Shown here piece after piece: positions 5,059 to 12,676 of a stretch of DNA of 12,722 nucleotides. A program made the translations under genes and the position numbers. How positions within the stretch are numbered: the first letter of the stretch is position 1; every line of letters begins with the position of its first letter. The notes under the pieces are model-generated. The model saw only the letters and a program-made list of their open reading frames with translations. It was not told the origin of the DNA and ran no database searches. Origin of the DNA: JALUUH01 sp964636675 (GTDB taxonomy: Bacteria > Pseudomonadota > Gammaproteobacteria > S012-40); assembly GCA_964636675.1 (NCBI GenBank), contig CAZWUO010000095.1, positions 1 to 12,722 on the forward strand. Reading direction: 5' to 3'.

Positions 5059-6450
5059 ATGCAATATCTACCTATTTTTTTTAATCTGCAGAATAAAAAA
5101 TGCCTTGTTGTGGGTGGCGGTGATGTCGCTACACGTAAAGTTAAAACCTTAATCAGTGCGGGAGCCAAGGTGCATATTGTTGCACCTTTGTTGAGTGCTG
5201 CGTTAAATGAGTTGCTCAACCAAGGCTTAGTCACGGCCCGGCAAGGTGAATTTATTGCGCCTGATCTTGAGGCCGTCGTGTTGCTTGTTGCCGCGACAAA
5301 TAATGCGCGCGTCAATAGTGCTGTATCTGAGCTAGCACAAGAACAACGGATTCCGGTGAATGTGGTGGATGCGCCCGAGCTATGCAGTTTTATTATGCCA
5401 TCGATTATTGATCGCTCGCCGGTCATGATTGCCATTTCTTCCGGCGGTGCTTCGCCGGTTTTAGCGCGTTTACTACGATCTAAAATCGAAACCATGATCC
5501 CCGCTGCTTATGGTCGTCTGGCTATTCTACTCAAAAAATACCGCGAAAAAGCCAAGTTAAAATTCAGTAATGTTGATGAACGCAGACGATTTTGGGAAAA
5601 AGTGATTCAAGGTCCTATTGCCGAACTCATGTATTCGGGTCAGGAAAAAACGGCGGCTAAGGCATTGGAGCAAGCAGTATCTGACGCTACAATGCCTGCG
5701 TCTAACCGAGGCGAAGTTTATCTTGTCGGTGCTGGGCCGGGCGATCCTGATTTGCTGACATTTCGTGCTTTGCGCTTGTTACAGCAAGCTGATGTTGTTA
5801 TATATGATCGTCTTGTTACTGCCCCCATACTTGAATTAGCGCGCCGTGATGCGGATAAAATTTATGTGGGTAAGAAAAAATCAGCGCACACTTTACCCCA
5901 AGAAAAAATAAATGAATTGCTGGTAAGATTAGCGCAAGAGGGCAAACGTGTATTGCGTTTAAAAGGCGGAGACCCTTTTATTTTTGGTCGCGGCGGCGAA
6001 GAGATCGAAACCCTGATGAGTGAAAATATACGTTTTCAAGTGGTTCCTGGGGTAACGGCTGCGAGTGGTTGTGCTGCCTATGCGGGTATTCCATTAACCC
6101 ATCGAGATTATGCGCAATCTGTGGTGTTTGCAACTGGGCATTTAGAAAATAATAGCATCGACCTTAATTGGCAGGCGTTAGTACAGCAACAGCAAACCTT
6201 GGTTTTTTATATGGGATTGACCGGTGTGGAGACGATATGTAAAGAGCTTATCAAACACGGCATGTCTCAACAGACGCCTATCGCATTAATTGAACGCGGT
6301 ACTACGCATGATCAAGTCGTGCATATCGCTGATTTAGCAACGATGCCGCAAGAGGTAAAATTACAATCCATCAAGCCACCAACCTTGATTATCGTAGGCG
6401 AGGTCGTGACACTGCATGAGAAACTTTCCTGGTATCAGCCATTGACTTGA
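5059..6450 (+). CDS. cysG: Siroheme synthase CysG (fused precorrin-2 dehydrogenase/ferrochelatase and uroporphyrinogen-III methyltransferase)
   Basis: The 463-aa length is typical of full fused CysG. The N-terminal half has the NAD site 'VVGGGDVATRK' (G19-G21), D104 in 'VNVVDAPE' at the position of the catalytic aspartate of Salmonella CysG, and S128 in 'SSGGASPVLARLLRSK' matching the serine known to be phosphorylated there. The C-terminal half has the SAM-binding 'GAGPGDPDLLT' (from 224), 'YDRLV', 'LKGGDPFIFGRGGEE', 'VVPGVTAASGCAAYAGIPLTHR' type blocks, and 'ATGHL'. It converts uroporphyrinogen III through precorrin-2 and sirohydrochlorin to siroheme, the cofactor of assimilatory sulfite and nitrite reductases; neither reductase is in the window. 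The start gives the family N-terminus despite a weak ribosome-binding site. A T8 run (5075-5082) falls at codons 6-8. Confidence 0.96.
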   Translation: MQYLPIFFNLQNKKCLVVGGGDVATRKVKTLISAGAKVHIVAPLLSAALNELLNQGLVTARQGEFIAPDLEAVVLLVAATNNARVNSAVSELAQEQRIPVNVVDAPELCSFIMPSIIDRSPVMIAISSGGASPVLARLLRSKIETMIPAAYGRLAILLKKYREKAKLKFSNVDERRRFWEKVIQGPIAELMYSGQEKTAAKALEQAVSDATMPASNRGEVYLVGAGPGDPDLLTFRALRLLQQADVVIYDRLVTAPILELARRDADKIYVGKKKSAHTLPQEKINELLVRLAQEGKRVLRLKGGDPFIFGRGGEEIETLMSENIRFQVVPGVTAASGCAAYAGIPLTHRDYAQSVVFATGHLENNSIDLNWQALVQQQQTLVFYMGLTGVETICKELIKHGMSQQTPIALIERGTTHDQVVHIADLATMPQEVKLQSIKPPTLIIVGEVVTLHEKLSWYQPLT

Positions 6451-6465
6451 GGGTGTGATTGCTTA

Positions 6466-6732
6466 ATGGACTGGAATGTTTATATTATCCAATGTTCGGA
6501 TAACACCTTATATACCGGTATTACTAATGATTTAGAAAAAAGGTTTGTCGCGCATAGTCAGCAAACGGGTGCAAAATATTTTCGCGGACGAAGTCCAGAA
6601 AAAATTGTATATCTAGAGACAGAGCATAATCGATCAACCGCTAGCAAAAGAGAAATCGTCATAAAAAAACTCAATCGTATGCAAAAACTGCAATTGCTTG
6701 CATCGGAATTGAACGAGATACGTGCTAGCTGA
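6466..6732 (+). CDS. GIY-YIG nuclease superfamily protein, YhbQ/UPF0213 type
   Basis: An 88-aa single-domain protein. 'VYIIQCSDNTLYTGITNDLEKR' type order is visible: the first 'YIIQC' strand replaces GIY, 'YTGIT' is the YIG element, and the conserved Arg of the first helix follows in 'LEKRF'. 'KYFRGRSPEKIVYLE' and 'ASKREIVIKKL', with the helix glutamate, complete the fold. Stand-alone members of this size are common in gammaproteobacteria and are implicated in DNA handling, but their biological role is poorly known. A GAGGGTG ribosome-binding site overlaps the cysG stop codon, and the ATG is 15 nt after that stop, so it is cotranscribed with cysG. Confidence 0.88.
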   Translation: MDWNVYIIQCSDNTLYTGITNDLEKRFVAHSQQTGAKYFRGRSPEKIVYLETEHNRSTASKREIVIKKLNRMQKLQLLASELNEIRAS

Positions 6733-6747
6733 ATAAGATTTTAGTGC

Positions 6748-6782
6748 ACATCAATCGCTACGGATACATCAATCACTACGGA
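6748..6782 (+). repeat. Tandem 18-bp duplication just before the mqo start
   Basis: Two 17-of-18-base units, ACATCAATCGCTACGGA (6748-6764) and ACATCAATCACTACGGA (6766-6782), differ at one base and repeat with an 18-bp period. If a GTG at 6744 were used as start, they would encode two six-residue repeats, but that extension does not look like the Mqo family. More likely this is 5' untranslated sequence. Confidence 0.6.
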
Positions 6783-6794
6783 CATAGTTACTCT

Positions 6795-8285
6795 ATGAAT
6801 AAAACTCCAAGAAATATAGTGCTCATTGGTACCGGTATCATGTGTGCTACTTTGGGTATCCTGTTACGCAAACTCATACCTAGCGCGAATATTTCTTTTT
6901 ACGAACGTCTTGATAAAGTGTCTGCGGAAAGCTCTGATGCTTGGAATAATGCGGGTACCGGTCATTCCGCTTTTTGTGAGCTTAATTACACATCCTATGA
7001 TGACGGAAAGGTAGATATTAGTAAGGCGTTGGAAATCGCGAATAGTTTTGAAATTTCCAAACAATTGTGGGCTTATTTAAAAGAGCAGGGCTGTATTTCA
7101 TTTGATATTCCATTTATCAATGATATTCCGCATATGAGTTTTGTGTGGGGCGATGATAACGTGGATTTTCTTAAAAAACGTTATCTTGCAATGCGCTGTG
7201 CGCCGATTTTTCAGGATATGATTTATTCAACAGACCGGAATCAAATCAAAGATTGGGTTCCTCTTATTATGGAAGGGCGAGTTTTAGATACGCCGTTTGC
7301 TGCGACAAAAATGGATATCGGTACGGATGTAAATTTCGGAATGCTCGCCCGAGGTATGATCGCCTATCTGGAGAAGTGTGAAAACGTCGCTGTTCATTTG
7401 GGGCATAACGTCACCGATTTTACCAAGCAAGCGGACGGTCGCTGGAAGATCGATATAAAAGATCTTGCGACTGAAGAGGAAAAAGAGGTTATTGCTGACA
7501 CGGTGTTTATTGGAGCGGGTGGCGGAACACTTCCTTTGTTAGAGAAATCTGAAATCGAGGAGGCACAAGGCTATGGTGGGTTTCCGGTTAGTGGTCATTT
7601 CCTGCGCTGTACCAATGAAAATGTAGTTAAAAGACATAATGCCAAGGTATATGGCAAAGCGGCGGTAGGTTCTCCACCCATGTCTGTACCGCATCTTGAT
7701 ACTCGAATGATAGAGGGTCAGCAGTCACTTTTTTTTGGGCCTTATGCTGGGTTTTCGACTAAGTTTCTAAAAAACGGATCTTATATGGATTTGCCCTTAT
7801 CGATTGAAATGCATAATATTTGGCCGATACTCGCGGCGGGTATGCGGAATGTGGATCTTACTAAATATCTGATCAAGCAAGTGGTGCAATCCTCCGAAGA
7901 TAGATTTAAAGAATTACTCGTTTATTACCCGAATGCAAAAATAGACGATTGGGAATTAACAACGGCGGGGCAAAGAGTGCAAATAATTAAAGAAGATAAA
8001 GACCAAGGCGGGGTCTTACAGTTTGGAACCGAAATTGTGTGCGCGGCCGATAAATCACTCGCTGCATTGCTCGGTGCTTCGCCGGGAGCATCTACATCAG
8101 TATCGATTATGTTAGAGGTGATACATAAAATGTTCCCTGATGAAATCAAAAGTAAAAAATGGCGACAGACATTGCAAACAATGATTCCTAGCTACGGGGC
8201 TTCACTGCTTGAAAACTGTGAGTTGTGTCTGGCTACGCGAGAGCGCACCACGGCGATCTTGAACTTAGCCGGTACTCAAAAATAA
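6795..8285 (+). CDS. mqo: Malate:quinone oxidoreductase
   Basis: A 496-aa FAD enzyme of normal family length. The N-terminus has the dinucleotide-binding 'VLIGTGIMCATLGILLR' (GxGxxxA at 12-18), then 'ERLDKVSAESSDAWNNAGTG' and 'HSAFCELNYT', which are Mqo signatures, later 'TKMDIGTDVNFG', 'VFIGAGGGTLPLL', 'GFPVSGHFLRC', 'VPHLDTR' and 'LFFGPYAGFSTKFLK', and a C-terminal 'LGASPGASTSVSIML'. It oxidises malate to oxaloacetate and passes electrons to the quinone pool as a peripheral inner-membrane enzyme, replacing or complementing NAD-dependent malate dehydrogenase. I prefer the ATG at 6795 because the family starts about ten residues before the FAD motif; a GTG at 6744 would add 17 residues. Neither has a strong ribosome-binding site. 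It follows the GIY-YIG gene by 62 nt, so it may share that operon. A T8 run lies at 7729-7736. Confidence 0.96.
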   Translation: MNKTPRNIVLIGTGIMCATLGILLRKLIPSANISFYERLDKVSAESSDAWNNAGTGHSAFCELNYTSYDDGKVDISKALEIANSFEISKQLWAYLKEQGCISFDIPFINDIPHMSFVWGDDNVDFLKKRYLAMRCAPIFQDMIYSTDRNQIKDWVPLIMEGRVLDTPFAATKMDIGTDVNFGMLARGMIAYLEKCENVAVHLGHNVTDFTKQADGRWKIDIKDLATEEEKEVIADTVFIGAGGGTLPLLEKSEIEEAQGYGGFPVSGHFLRCTNENVVKRHNAKVYGKAAVGSPPMSVPHLDTRMIEGQQSLFFGPYAGFSTKFLKNGSYMDLPLSIEMHNIWPILAAGMRNVDLTKYLIKQVVQSSEDRFKELLVYYPNAKIDDWELTTAGQRVQIIKEDKDQGGVLQFGTEIVCAADKSLAALLGASPGASTSVSIMLEVIHKMFPDEIKSKKWRQTLQTMIPSYGASLLENCELCLATRERTTAILNLAGTQK

Positions 8286-8292
8286 CTGATGC

Positions 8293-9516
8293 CTAATAAT
8301 AATAAGCAAACTCGAGTTGTAGGTAGTCGTCATTGGCGAATGCGGCGAGAATATCATCGGCTGCGATGTCATAGAAAACATAGGCTTCAATACTGAGTTT
8401 GAATTGCTCTCCGATACGTCGGCTGGTTTCTACACTGAAAATATTCCCCTTATTATTATTGTCGACAATGATACCTGCTAAAAACTCGGTACTTTGCCGA
8501 TCGTTTAGCGCGATTCGCAAACCTAGCATCGTATCGTTTGCAAACGATGTAGTGGCTTGTTGGTCTCTGGAATCATATAGCCATTCAGTAATAAGACCTA
8601 TGTCGATACCACTTGAGTAAACATCAAAATAACTGTACTCAAGTCCCAGGGTTGATGCATAAAAAGTATCTATGTTTTTTCCGCTACGCCGGATCACTTC
8701 TGCTTTCCACAACCAACTGTCAAGGGTAGCTTGTACATCCAGGCCGGTTTGCTTGATAATATCGTAATTAGGTGTAAGTTTAAGCGTTTGACTGCCGTCA
8801 TTCGAGCTAATCATAATAGGCGTAAATCGGGCTTCTCGATGGGTGCCATAAAACTGGCTTAGGCCGATATCCCAATCCCCAAAATAATGTGACCAACGGG
8901 CAGCTACATCGACGTGTTGCTCTGCGCTTGATGATTCATACACAGGGTTGCTTGCATCAATCAGCAGGCCTGGGCGTAGTCGCGCATCTTCACCTGCGAA
9001 GGTTTGCTCTCTAAATCCGGGCATGACGAAAAACTCTGTGGTGCCCCAGTTTTTAATCCATGCAAAATTTGCCATGGGTTGGCCTAGTTTTTCCTCACGA
9101 TCAAAGCCTTCAATTAAATCTGTTTGATTAATGATATCAACTAAGTGTTGTGCTTCGGTGACGCCCCAAAAAACTTTGCGTATGCCAAGTCGCAATTCCC
9201 AGCTTTCGCTCGAGTAATTCCAGTATAGTTCTCGAATATCGACACGTGTGCGTGATTCGTTATTATCACTCGCCCTTGAAAATGCAGAGAATGTAAAGGA
9301 TTGCCCGTTATCCCATTGATGAAAAAACTCTGGTTTGAATGCAATCGAGCTATAACGTTTTTCTTGTTGGTTGGTGGATCCTGGGTTCTTGAATTCCCTG
9401 ATTTCTGTTGCAATATTACCCGACCACTCAGCGGCTATGCTGAGTGGTATTATTGTGGTCGACAAAAACACCAGCGAAAAAAAAAACAGCAAAAGCTTGT
9501 GCTTGAGAAGATCCAA
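8293..9516 (-). CDS. Probable outer-membrane beta-barrel protein of an RND/LolA-like export operon
   Basis: A 407-aa protein with a signal peptide (KHKLLL, a long hydrophobic stretch, then SIAA, cleavage near residue 29). The mature part alternates polar and aromatic residues in many short strands (such as 'SFTFSAFSRA', 'SWELRLGIRKVFWG', 'YLQLEFAYYY') and ends in tyrosine, as expected for a barrel recognised by the BAM machinery. It resembles DUF1302-type outer-membrane proteins, though I cannot confirm the family. The only plausible start before the signal peptide is a TTG, 2 nt after the LolA-like stop codon, with AGAG ~10 nt upstream; the first in-frame ATG lies far inside the protein. A T10 run (A10 at 9477-9486 on +) encodes the FFFS of the signal peptide. 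It is the third gene of the operon, presumably the outer-membrane exit or acceptor. It converges on mqo with a 7-nt gap. Confidence 0.75.
   Translation of the reverse strand: MDLLKHKLLLFFFSLVFLSTTIIPLSIAAEWSGNIATEIREFKNPGSTNQQEKRYSSIAFKPEFFHQWDNGQSFTFSAFSRASDNNESRTRVDIRELYWNYSSESWELRLGIRKVFWGVTEAQHLVDIINQTDLIEGFDREEKLGQPMANFAWIKNWGTTEFFVMPGFREQTFAGEDARLRPGLLIDASNPVYESSSAEQHVDVAARWSHYFGDWDIGLSQFYGTHREARFTPIMISSNDGSQTLKLTPNYDIIKQTGLDVQATLDSWLWKAEVIRRSGKNIDTFYASTLGLEYSYFDVYSSGIDIGLITEWLYDSRDQQATTSFANDTMLGLRIALNDRQSTEFLAGIIVDNNNKGNIFSVETSRRIGEQFKLSIEAYVFYDIAADDILAAFANDDYLQLEFAYYY
9423..9448 (-). repeat. Perfect 10-bp hairpin inside the start of the outer-membrane protein gene
   Basis: ACCACTCAGC (9423-9432) and GCTGAGTGGT (9439-9448) are perfect inverted repeats with a 6-nt loop. 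They fall 68-93 nt after the TTG start, over the codons for the signal-peptide cleavage region. In mRNA this would be a stable stem. There is no U-run after it. Confidence 0.6.
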
Positions 9517-9518
9517 AA

Positions 9519-10301
9519 TTAGCGTGCTCTTTTAAGACTATTTTTGTCGAAGTCTCTATCTTTAAGTCCGGTTTTGAATTTATAGTTGGCCCAAGCAAGC
9601 GTCGTACTTTTTGCCGTTTGATGGTTTATCATCTCCATGCGATCAGCGCGCCAATATTTATTCAGATATTGTTTGTAGTCATAATAAGTGAGGGTTTTTA
9701 ATAATTGCCCTTTGCGATCAAAAAAATCAATTTTAATCGGTTGATACATGGTTTGATCAAGCCATACGAGTTGCCGTTTGTAGCCCGATTTTTTATATTG
9801 TGGTATGCGTTCGATAACAAAAGTTTGATGCCCGTTAACCTCTTCATCTCTTAAATATTTATAATTGTATTTGTCGACTTCTTGCGATGAAATATCTTCA
9901 TAAGCGAATTCAGTACCCATGAATGGCCCCGATTTATTGGAAGAAGAAATGCGCTTAATTCTCTTTAATGCGGGTAAAAACAACCATTGGTCATCTGCTC
10001 GAATTGAGTGTGTATGACTTAAAAAAGCAGTGCCTTTTACATCGGCTGGCGTATCAAACACGATTAAACTTTTGTCCCCATCACCCTCTACTTCCAGGGT
10101 GCGAATTCGATTTTCACGGGTTGTTTCTGCGCCTTGTTTATTGCGCAGTGTCATGAGCATCTTTGCTTGTTGGTCGTGCCAGCCAGTGTCACGTTCATCA
10201 GCTTCTATTGCTATTTGTAAGCCTCTATCTGCTGCAGTGGTGGCAATGACATTAAGCGGAAGTACCAGAAACAGTAGCGGAATCAACAGTAGCTTTTGCA
10301 T
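9519..10301 (-). CDS. Periplasmic LolA-like protein (outer membrane lipoprotein-sorting protein family) of an RND exporter operon
   Basis: This 260-aa protein begins with a signal peptide (MQKLLLIPLLFLVLPLNVIA, then ATTAAD) and has no lipobox cysteine, so it should be soluble in the periplasm. The mature part has the LolA/LppX-like pattern: 'MLMTLRNKQGAETTRENRIR', 'KSLIVFDTPADVKGTAFLSH', 'DQWLFLPALKRIKRISSSNK', 'GPFMGTEFAYEDISSQ', 'QPIKIDFFDRKGQLLKTLTY'. This is the group annotated as outer membrane lipoprotein-sorting protein that often accompanies MMPL/RND exporters. It probably shuttles a hydrophobic ligand between the inner-membrane pump and the outer membrane (inferred). The ATG at 10301 has a perfect GAGGAG 8-13 nt upstream, so I reject a TTG five codons earlier. 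Its first 50 nt overlap the end of the exporter gene in another frame, so translation is likely coupled. Confidence 0.82.
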   Translation of the reverse strand: MQKLLLIPLLFLVLPLNVIATTAADRGLQIAIEADERDTGWHDQQAKMLMTLRNKQGAETTRENRIRTLEVEGDGDKSLIVFDTPADVKGTAFLSHTHSIRADDQWLFLPALKRIKRISSSNKSGPFMGTEFAYEDISSQEVDKYNYKYLRDEEVNGHQTFVIERIPQYKKSGYKRQLVWLDQTMYQPIKIDFFDRKGQLLKTLTYYDYKQYLNKYWRADRMEMINHQTAKSTTLAWANYKFKTGLKDRDFDKNSLKRAR

Positions 10302-12600
10302 TTTTCTTCTCCTCAAGTCTAATAAGTAATGTGGGCAAAAATAGAAAATCAGCGATTAAAGCAAAGGTAATGATAATGGCGGTCAATAAACCCATGCCTG
10401 AATTAAGTTCGAAACTTGATAATGCCAATACCGAAAAGCCGAGTACTAATACAATTGTGGTGATCAACAGTGGACGCCCCACGGTGGTAAAGGCATAACG
10501 CACCGCAGTGGCAGCATCATAGGCTTTTTCGCGTCTAGCGCGGAGGTATTTACTCAGAAAGTGGACGGTATCATCCACCACAATGCCTAGGGTCATTCCG
10601 CTGACCACCGAGAGTGCGAGTCCGACTTCGCCGACCATTAAGCCCCATAATCCAAACCCCATGGCGGCCGGTACGAGGTTGGGAACTAAACTGACCAGAC
10701 CTATTTTTAGTGAACGAAAGGCGATAATGAGTATGAATGAAATTAACAAGAGCGCTGCGGTGGTGCCTATTAGCATGCTTTGGATATTTCTTTTGCCAAT
10801 ATTGGCGAACATCAGCGAAGGCCCCGACGCTTTGGCTTGTACGATATGCTGGGTATTTTCGAGTAACCACTGATCGGCACGTGCGGCTAATGCAAGCACT
10901 TCGTTGGAAGATAATGTAAGCAAGGTGACCACAAATCGAGTAGCTGATTTATCGATATTAATTTGATTATTTAAATCCAAGCCATAGGGTAATGACATTT
11001 CATAGAGTAGTAGATATTGTGCAGCGAGTTCTCTCTCCGTAGGCAGTTTATACCAAGCCTCATCATCCCCATGCATGTTTTTATTCAAGCGTTTAAAAAT
11101 ATCTGTGTAAGTACTGACATGGGTTGTTTCTGGTTGTTGTTCAAACCACTGCGCAAACGCTTCGACTTCTTGCAAAAAGGCCGGGTTGCTAATGGCTCCT
11201 TTGCTTGCGGCCTGCAGTGAATAAGAGATATTGTAAATACCCGTCAGGTTTTCAGTAACGTAATCTGTATCCGTTCTGAAGTCCACGCTTTCATCAAAAT
11301 AATTAACAAACACATCATTCAATTCATTGCGTGGTAGAAAGCTCACGAAGGTGACAATAACAAGCAAAGAACCCCAGAAGAAAATTCTGCGTTTTGCAAC
11401 GATAAAAGTGCCGAATTTTGTAAATGAATCTGTATCTGCATGTTCTGGAGCGAGTGGTTTCACTCTTATTGGTAATAAAGACATTAGCGCGGGTAAAAAA
11501 GTCAGTGATAAAATGAGCGAGCTTAATACGCCCATCGCCACAAAAGTACCTAAATGTTGAAACGGTGGCACATCTGAGAAATTCATGGTTAAGAAACCAA
11601 TGGCGGTAGTGATACTGGCTAAAGTAACGGGTTGCAGATTAATGCGTAGTGACTCAACAATGGATTCTCTTTTGGTTGAACCCTTGCGCATTTGCTGCAG
11701 TATAGAAACTAGAATATGCACCGAGTTGGCAATAGCGACGGTTAAAATGATAATGGGCGCACTTGCCGAGGGCGGGGAAATCGGAAACCCTAAAAAACCA
11801 CCTAAACCCATGGCGGCAGCGATGCTCAATGCAATCACGCCTAAGGTTGCAAGCGTACCGGTAAACCCCTTAATTAAAAGACCCAGGGTAATCAGCATGA
11901 CGGCAAAACTGATAGGAACTAAGGTTTGCATATCGAGCATTGATGCTTCTGAAAAAGCATTATTCATCAATATCATGCCGGTTAAGTGGACTTTTATACC
12001 AGGAAATTTATTATAGAATTGCTGTTCCAGATCACGCACGAAGGCGATTATTTCGGGGGTTTCTTTGGTTTCATCAATACCGGGCAACTGAATGGTAATA
12101 TTAACCCCTGTTACCTTTGCATCGGGGGAGATATTACGGTTGATGAGTAGTGGTTCATGCAGCGCGACACGCTTAATTTTCGCTATTTCAGCGGCACTTA
12201 AACGAGAGGCATCGGCGATCAAGTCTTCGACGACGAGGTTATCTCCTTCCGCCCAGCTGTATTGAAAGTTCGAAATCGAATCGACCCTACTGGAGTAAGG
12301 TATTTGCCAGGATTGCTCGGTGAGCCACTCAATCGCTTGTAACGTTTCTGGTGTAAAAACATCCCCATTGTCCGGAGTGAGGGCAAAAAGCACATTGTCA
12401 TTTTTGGTATAAGTATTTTCTAAATCCTCAAAGGCGAGTAGTTCTGGGTTATCGGCGCTAAAAAATACTCGGTAATCGGTAGTGAATTTCAGATGTTTGC
12501 CGCCTGAAGAAGCGGCAAAGACTAAAATAATGCTCAGGATAATAACGAGCCAACGGTATTTGAGTATCCAATGACCGAAAGCTTGTTCCAGGTTTTTCAT
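10252..12600 (-). CDS. RND superfamily/MMPL-type exporter, 782 aa
   Basis: A duplicated RND topology: TM1 at ~17-31, a periplasmic domain (~32-225), TM2-6 (~226-380), a basic cytoplasmic linker, TM7 (~405-422), a second periplasmic domain (~423-607) and TM8-12 (~608-762). TM10 contains 'GIVVDDTVHFLSKY' with D676-D677, the acidic pair used for proton coupling; the equivalent place in the first half reads 'IANSVHILVS', so the acids are only in the second half, as in related transporters. 'DVPPFQHLGTFVAMGVLSS' is a typical RND/SSD-like segment. The nearest groups by appearance are the predicted exporters and hopanoid/lipid transporters (HpnN, MmpL-like) rather than tripartite AcrB pumps, which are ~1,040 aa. 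The ATG has GGAG about 10 nt upstream. It is the first gene of the exporter/LolA-like/barrel operon; substrate unknown but probably lipidic. Confidence 0.88.
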   Translation of the reverse strand: MKNLEQAFGHWILKYRWLVIILSIILVFAASSGGKHLKFTTDYRVFFSADNPELLAFEDLENTYTKNDNVLFALTPDNGDVFTPETLQAIEWLTEQSWQIPYSSRVDSISNFQYSWAEGDNLVVEDLIADASRLSAAEIAKIKRVALHEPLLINRNISPDAKVTGVNITIQLPGIDETKETPEIIAFVRDLEQQFYNKFPGIKVHLTGMILMNNAFSEASMLDMQTLVPISFAVMLITLGLLIKGFTGTLATLGVIALSIAAAMGLGGFLGFPISPPSASAPIIILTVAIANSVHILVSILQQMRKGSTKRESIVESLRINLQPVTLASITTAIGFLTMNFSDVPPFQHLGTFVAMGVLSSLILSLTFLPALMSLLPIRVKPLAPEHADTDSFTKFGTFIVAKRRIFFWGSLLVIVTFVSFLPRNELNDVFVNYFDESVDFRTDTDYVTENLTGIYNISYSLQAASKGAISNPAFLQEVEAFAQWFEQQPETTHVSTYTDIFKRLNKNMHGDDEAWYKLPTERELAAQYLLLYEMSLPYGLDLNNQINIDKSATRFVVTLLTLSSNEVLALAARADQWLLENTQHIVQAKASGPSLMFANIGKRNIQSMLIGTTAALLLISFILIIAFRSLKIGLVSLVPNLVPAAMGFGLWGLMVGEVGLALSVVSGMTLGIVVDDTVHFLSKYLRARREKAYDAATAVRYAFTTVGRPLLITTIVLVLGFSVLALSSFELNSGMGLLTAIIITFALIADFLFLPTLLIRLEEKKNAKATVDSATVSGTSA

Positions 12601-12613
12601 AATAGGTCTCCAG

Positions 12614-12638
12614 TTTTACAGCGGGGGGGTATGGTCAA
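12614..12638 (-). promoter_or_regulatory. Candidate promoter of the RND operon with a C7 run in the spacer
   Basis: On the - strand TTGACC (12638-12633, 5 of 6 matches) is followed by ATA, a C7 run (G7 at 12623-12629 on +), GCTG and TAAAAC (12618-12613, 4 of 6 matches). The spacer is only 14 nt, 3 nt short of ideal, and almost all of the 42-bp gap between the terminator and the exporter start is used. The real start could lie elsewhere, or the promoter may need an activator. Confidence 0.3.
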
Positions 12639-12642
12639 GATG

Positions 12643-12666
12643 AAAAAACCAACATCATGAAGTTGG
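12643..12666 (-). terminator. Short Rho-independent terminator after the upstream regulator-like gene
   Basis: On the - strand GCCAAC, eight bases, then GTTGG form a 5-bp GC-rich stem (12662-12666 with 12649-12653) that continues weakly through a TCATGA core, followed at once by a T6 run (12648-12643). It lies 11 nt after the TAA of the partial gene at the window edge and just before the RND promoter region, so it would separate the two transcription units. Confidence 0.55.
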
Positions 12667-12676
12667 CATTAAAAAA

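Noticed and set aside
6744..6794. GTG start giving Mqo 17 extra residues
   Set aside because: The extension is encoded by a tandem repeat, does not resemble the family N-terminus and has no good ribosome-binding site.
10302..10316. TTG start five codons upstream for the LolA-like protein
   Set aside because: The GAGGAG ribosome-binding site falls inside that extension and points to the ATG at 10301, which also gives a normal signal peptide.
11585..12016. A 143-aa + strand reading frame opposite the exporter gene
   Set aside because: It is the antisense of conserved RND transmembrane segments, with no ribosome-binding site or family resemblance.
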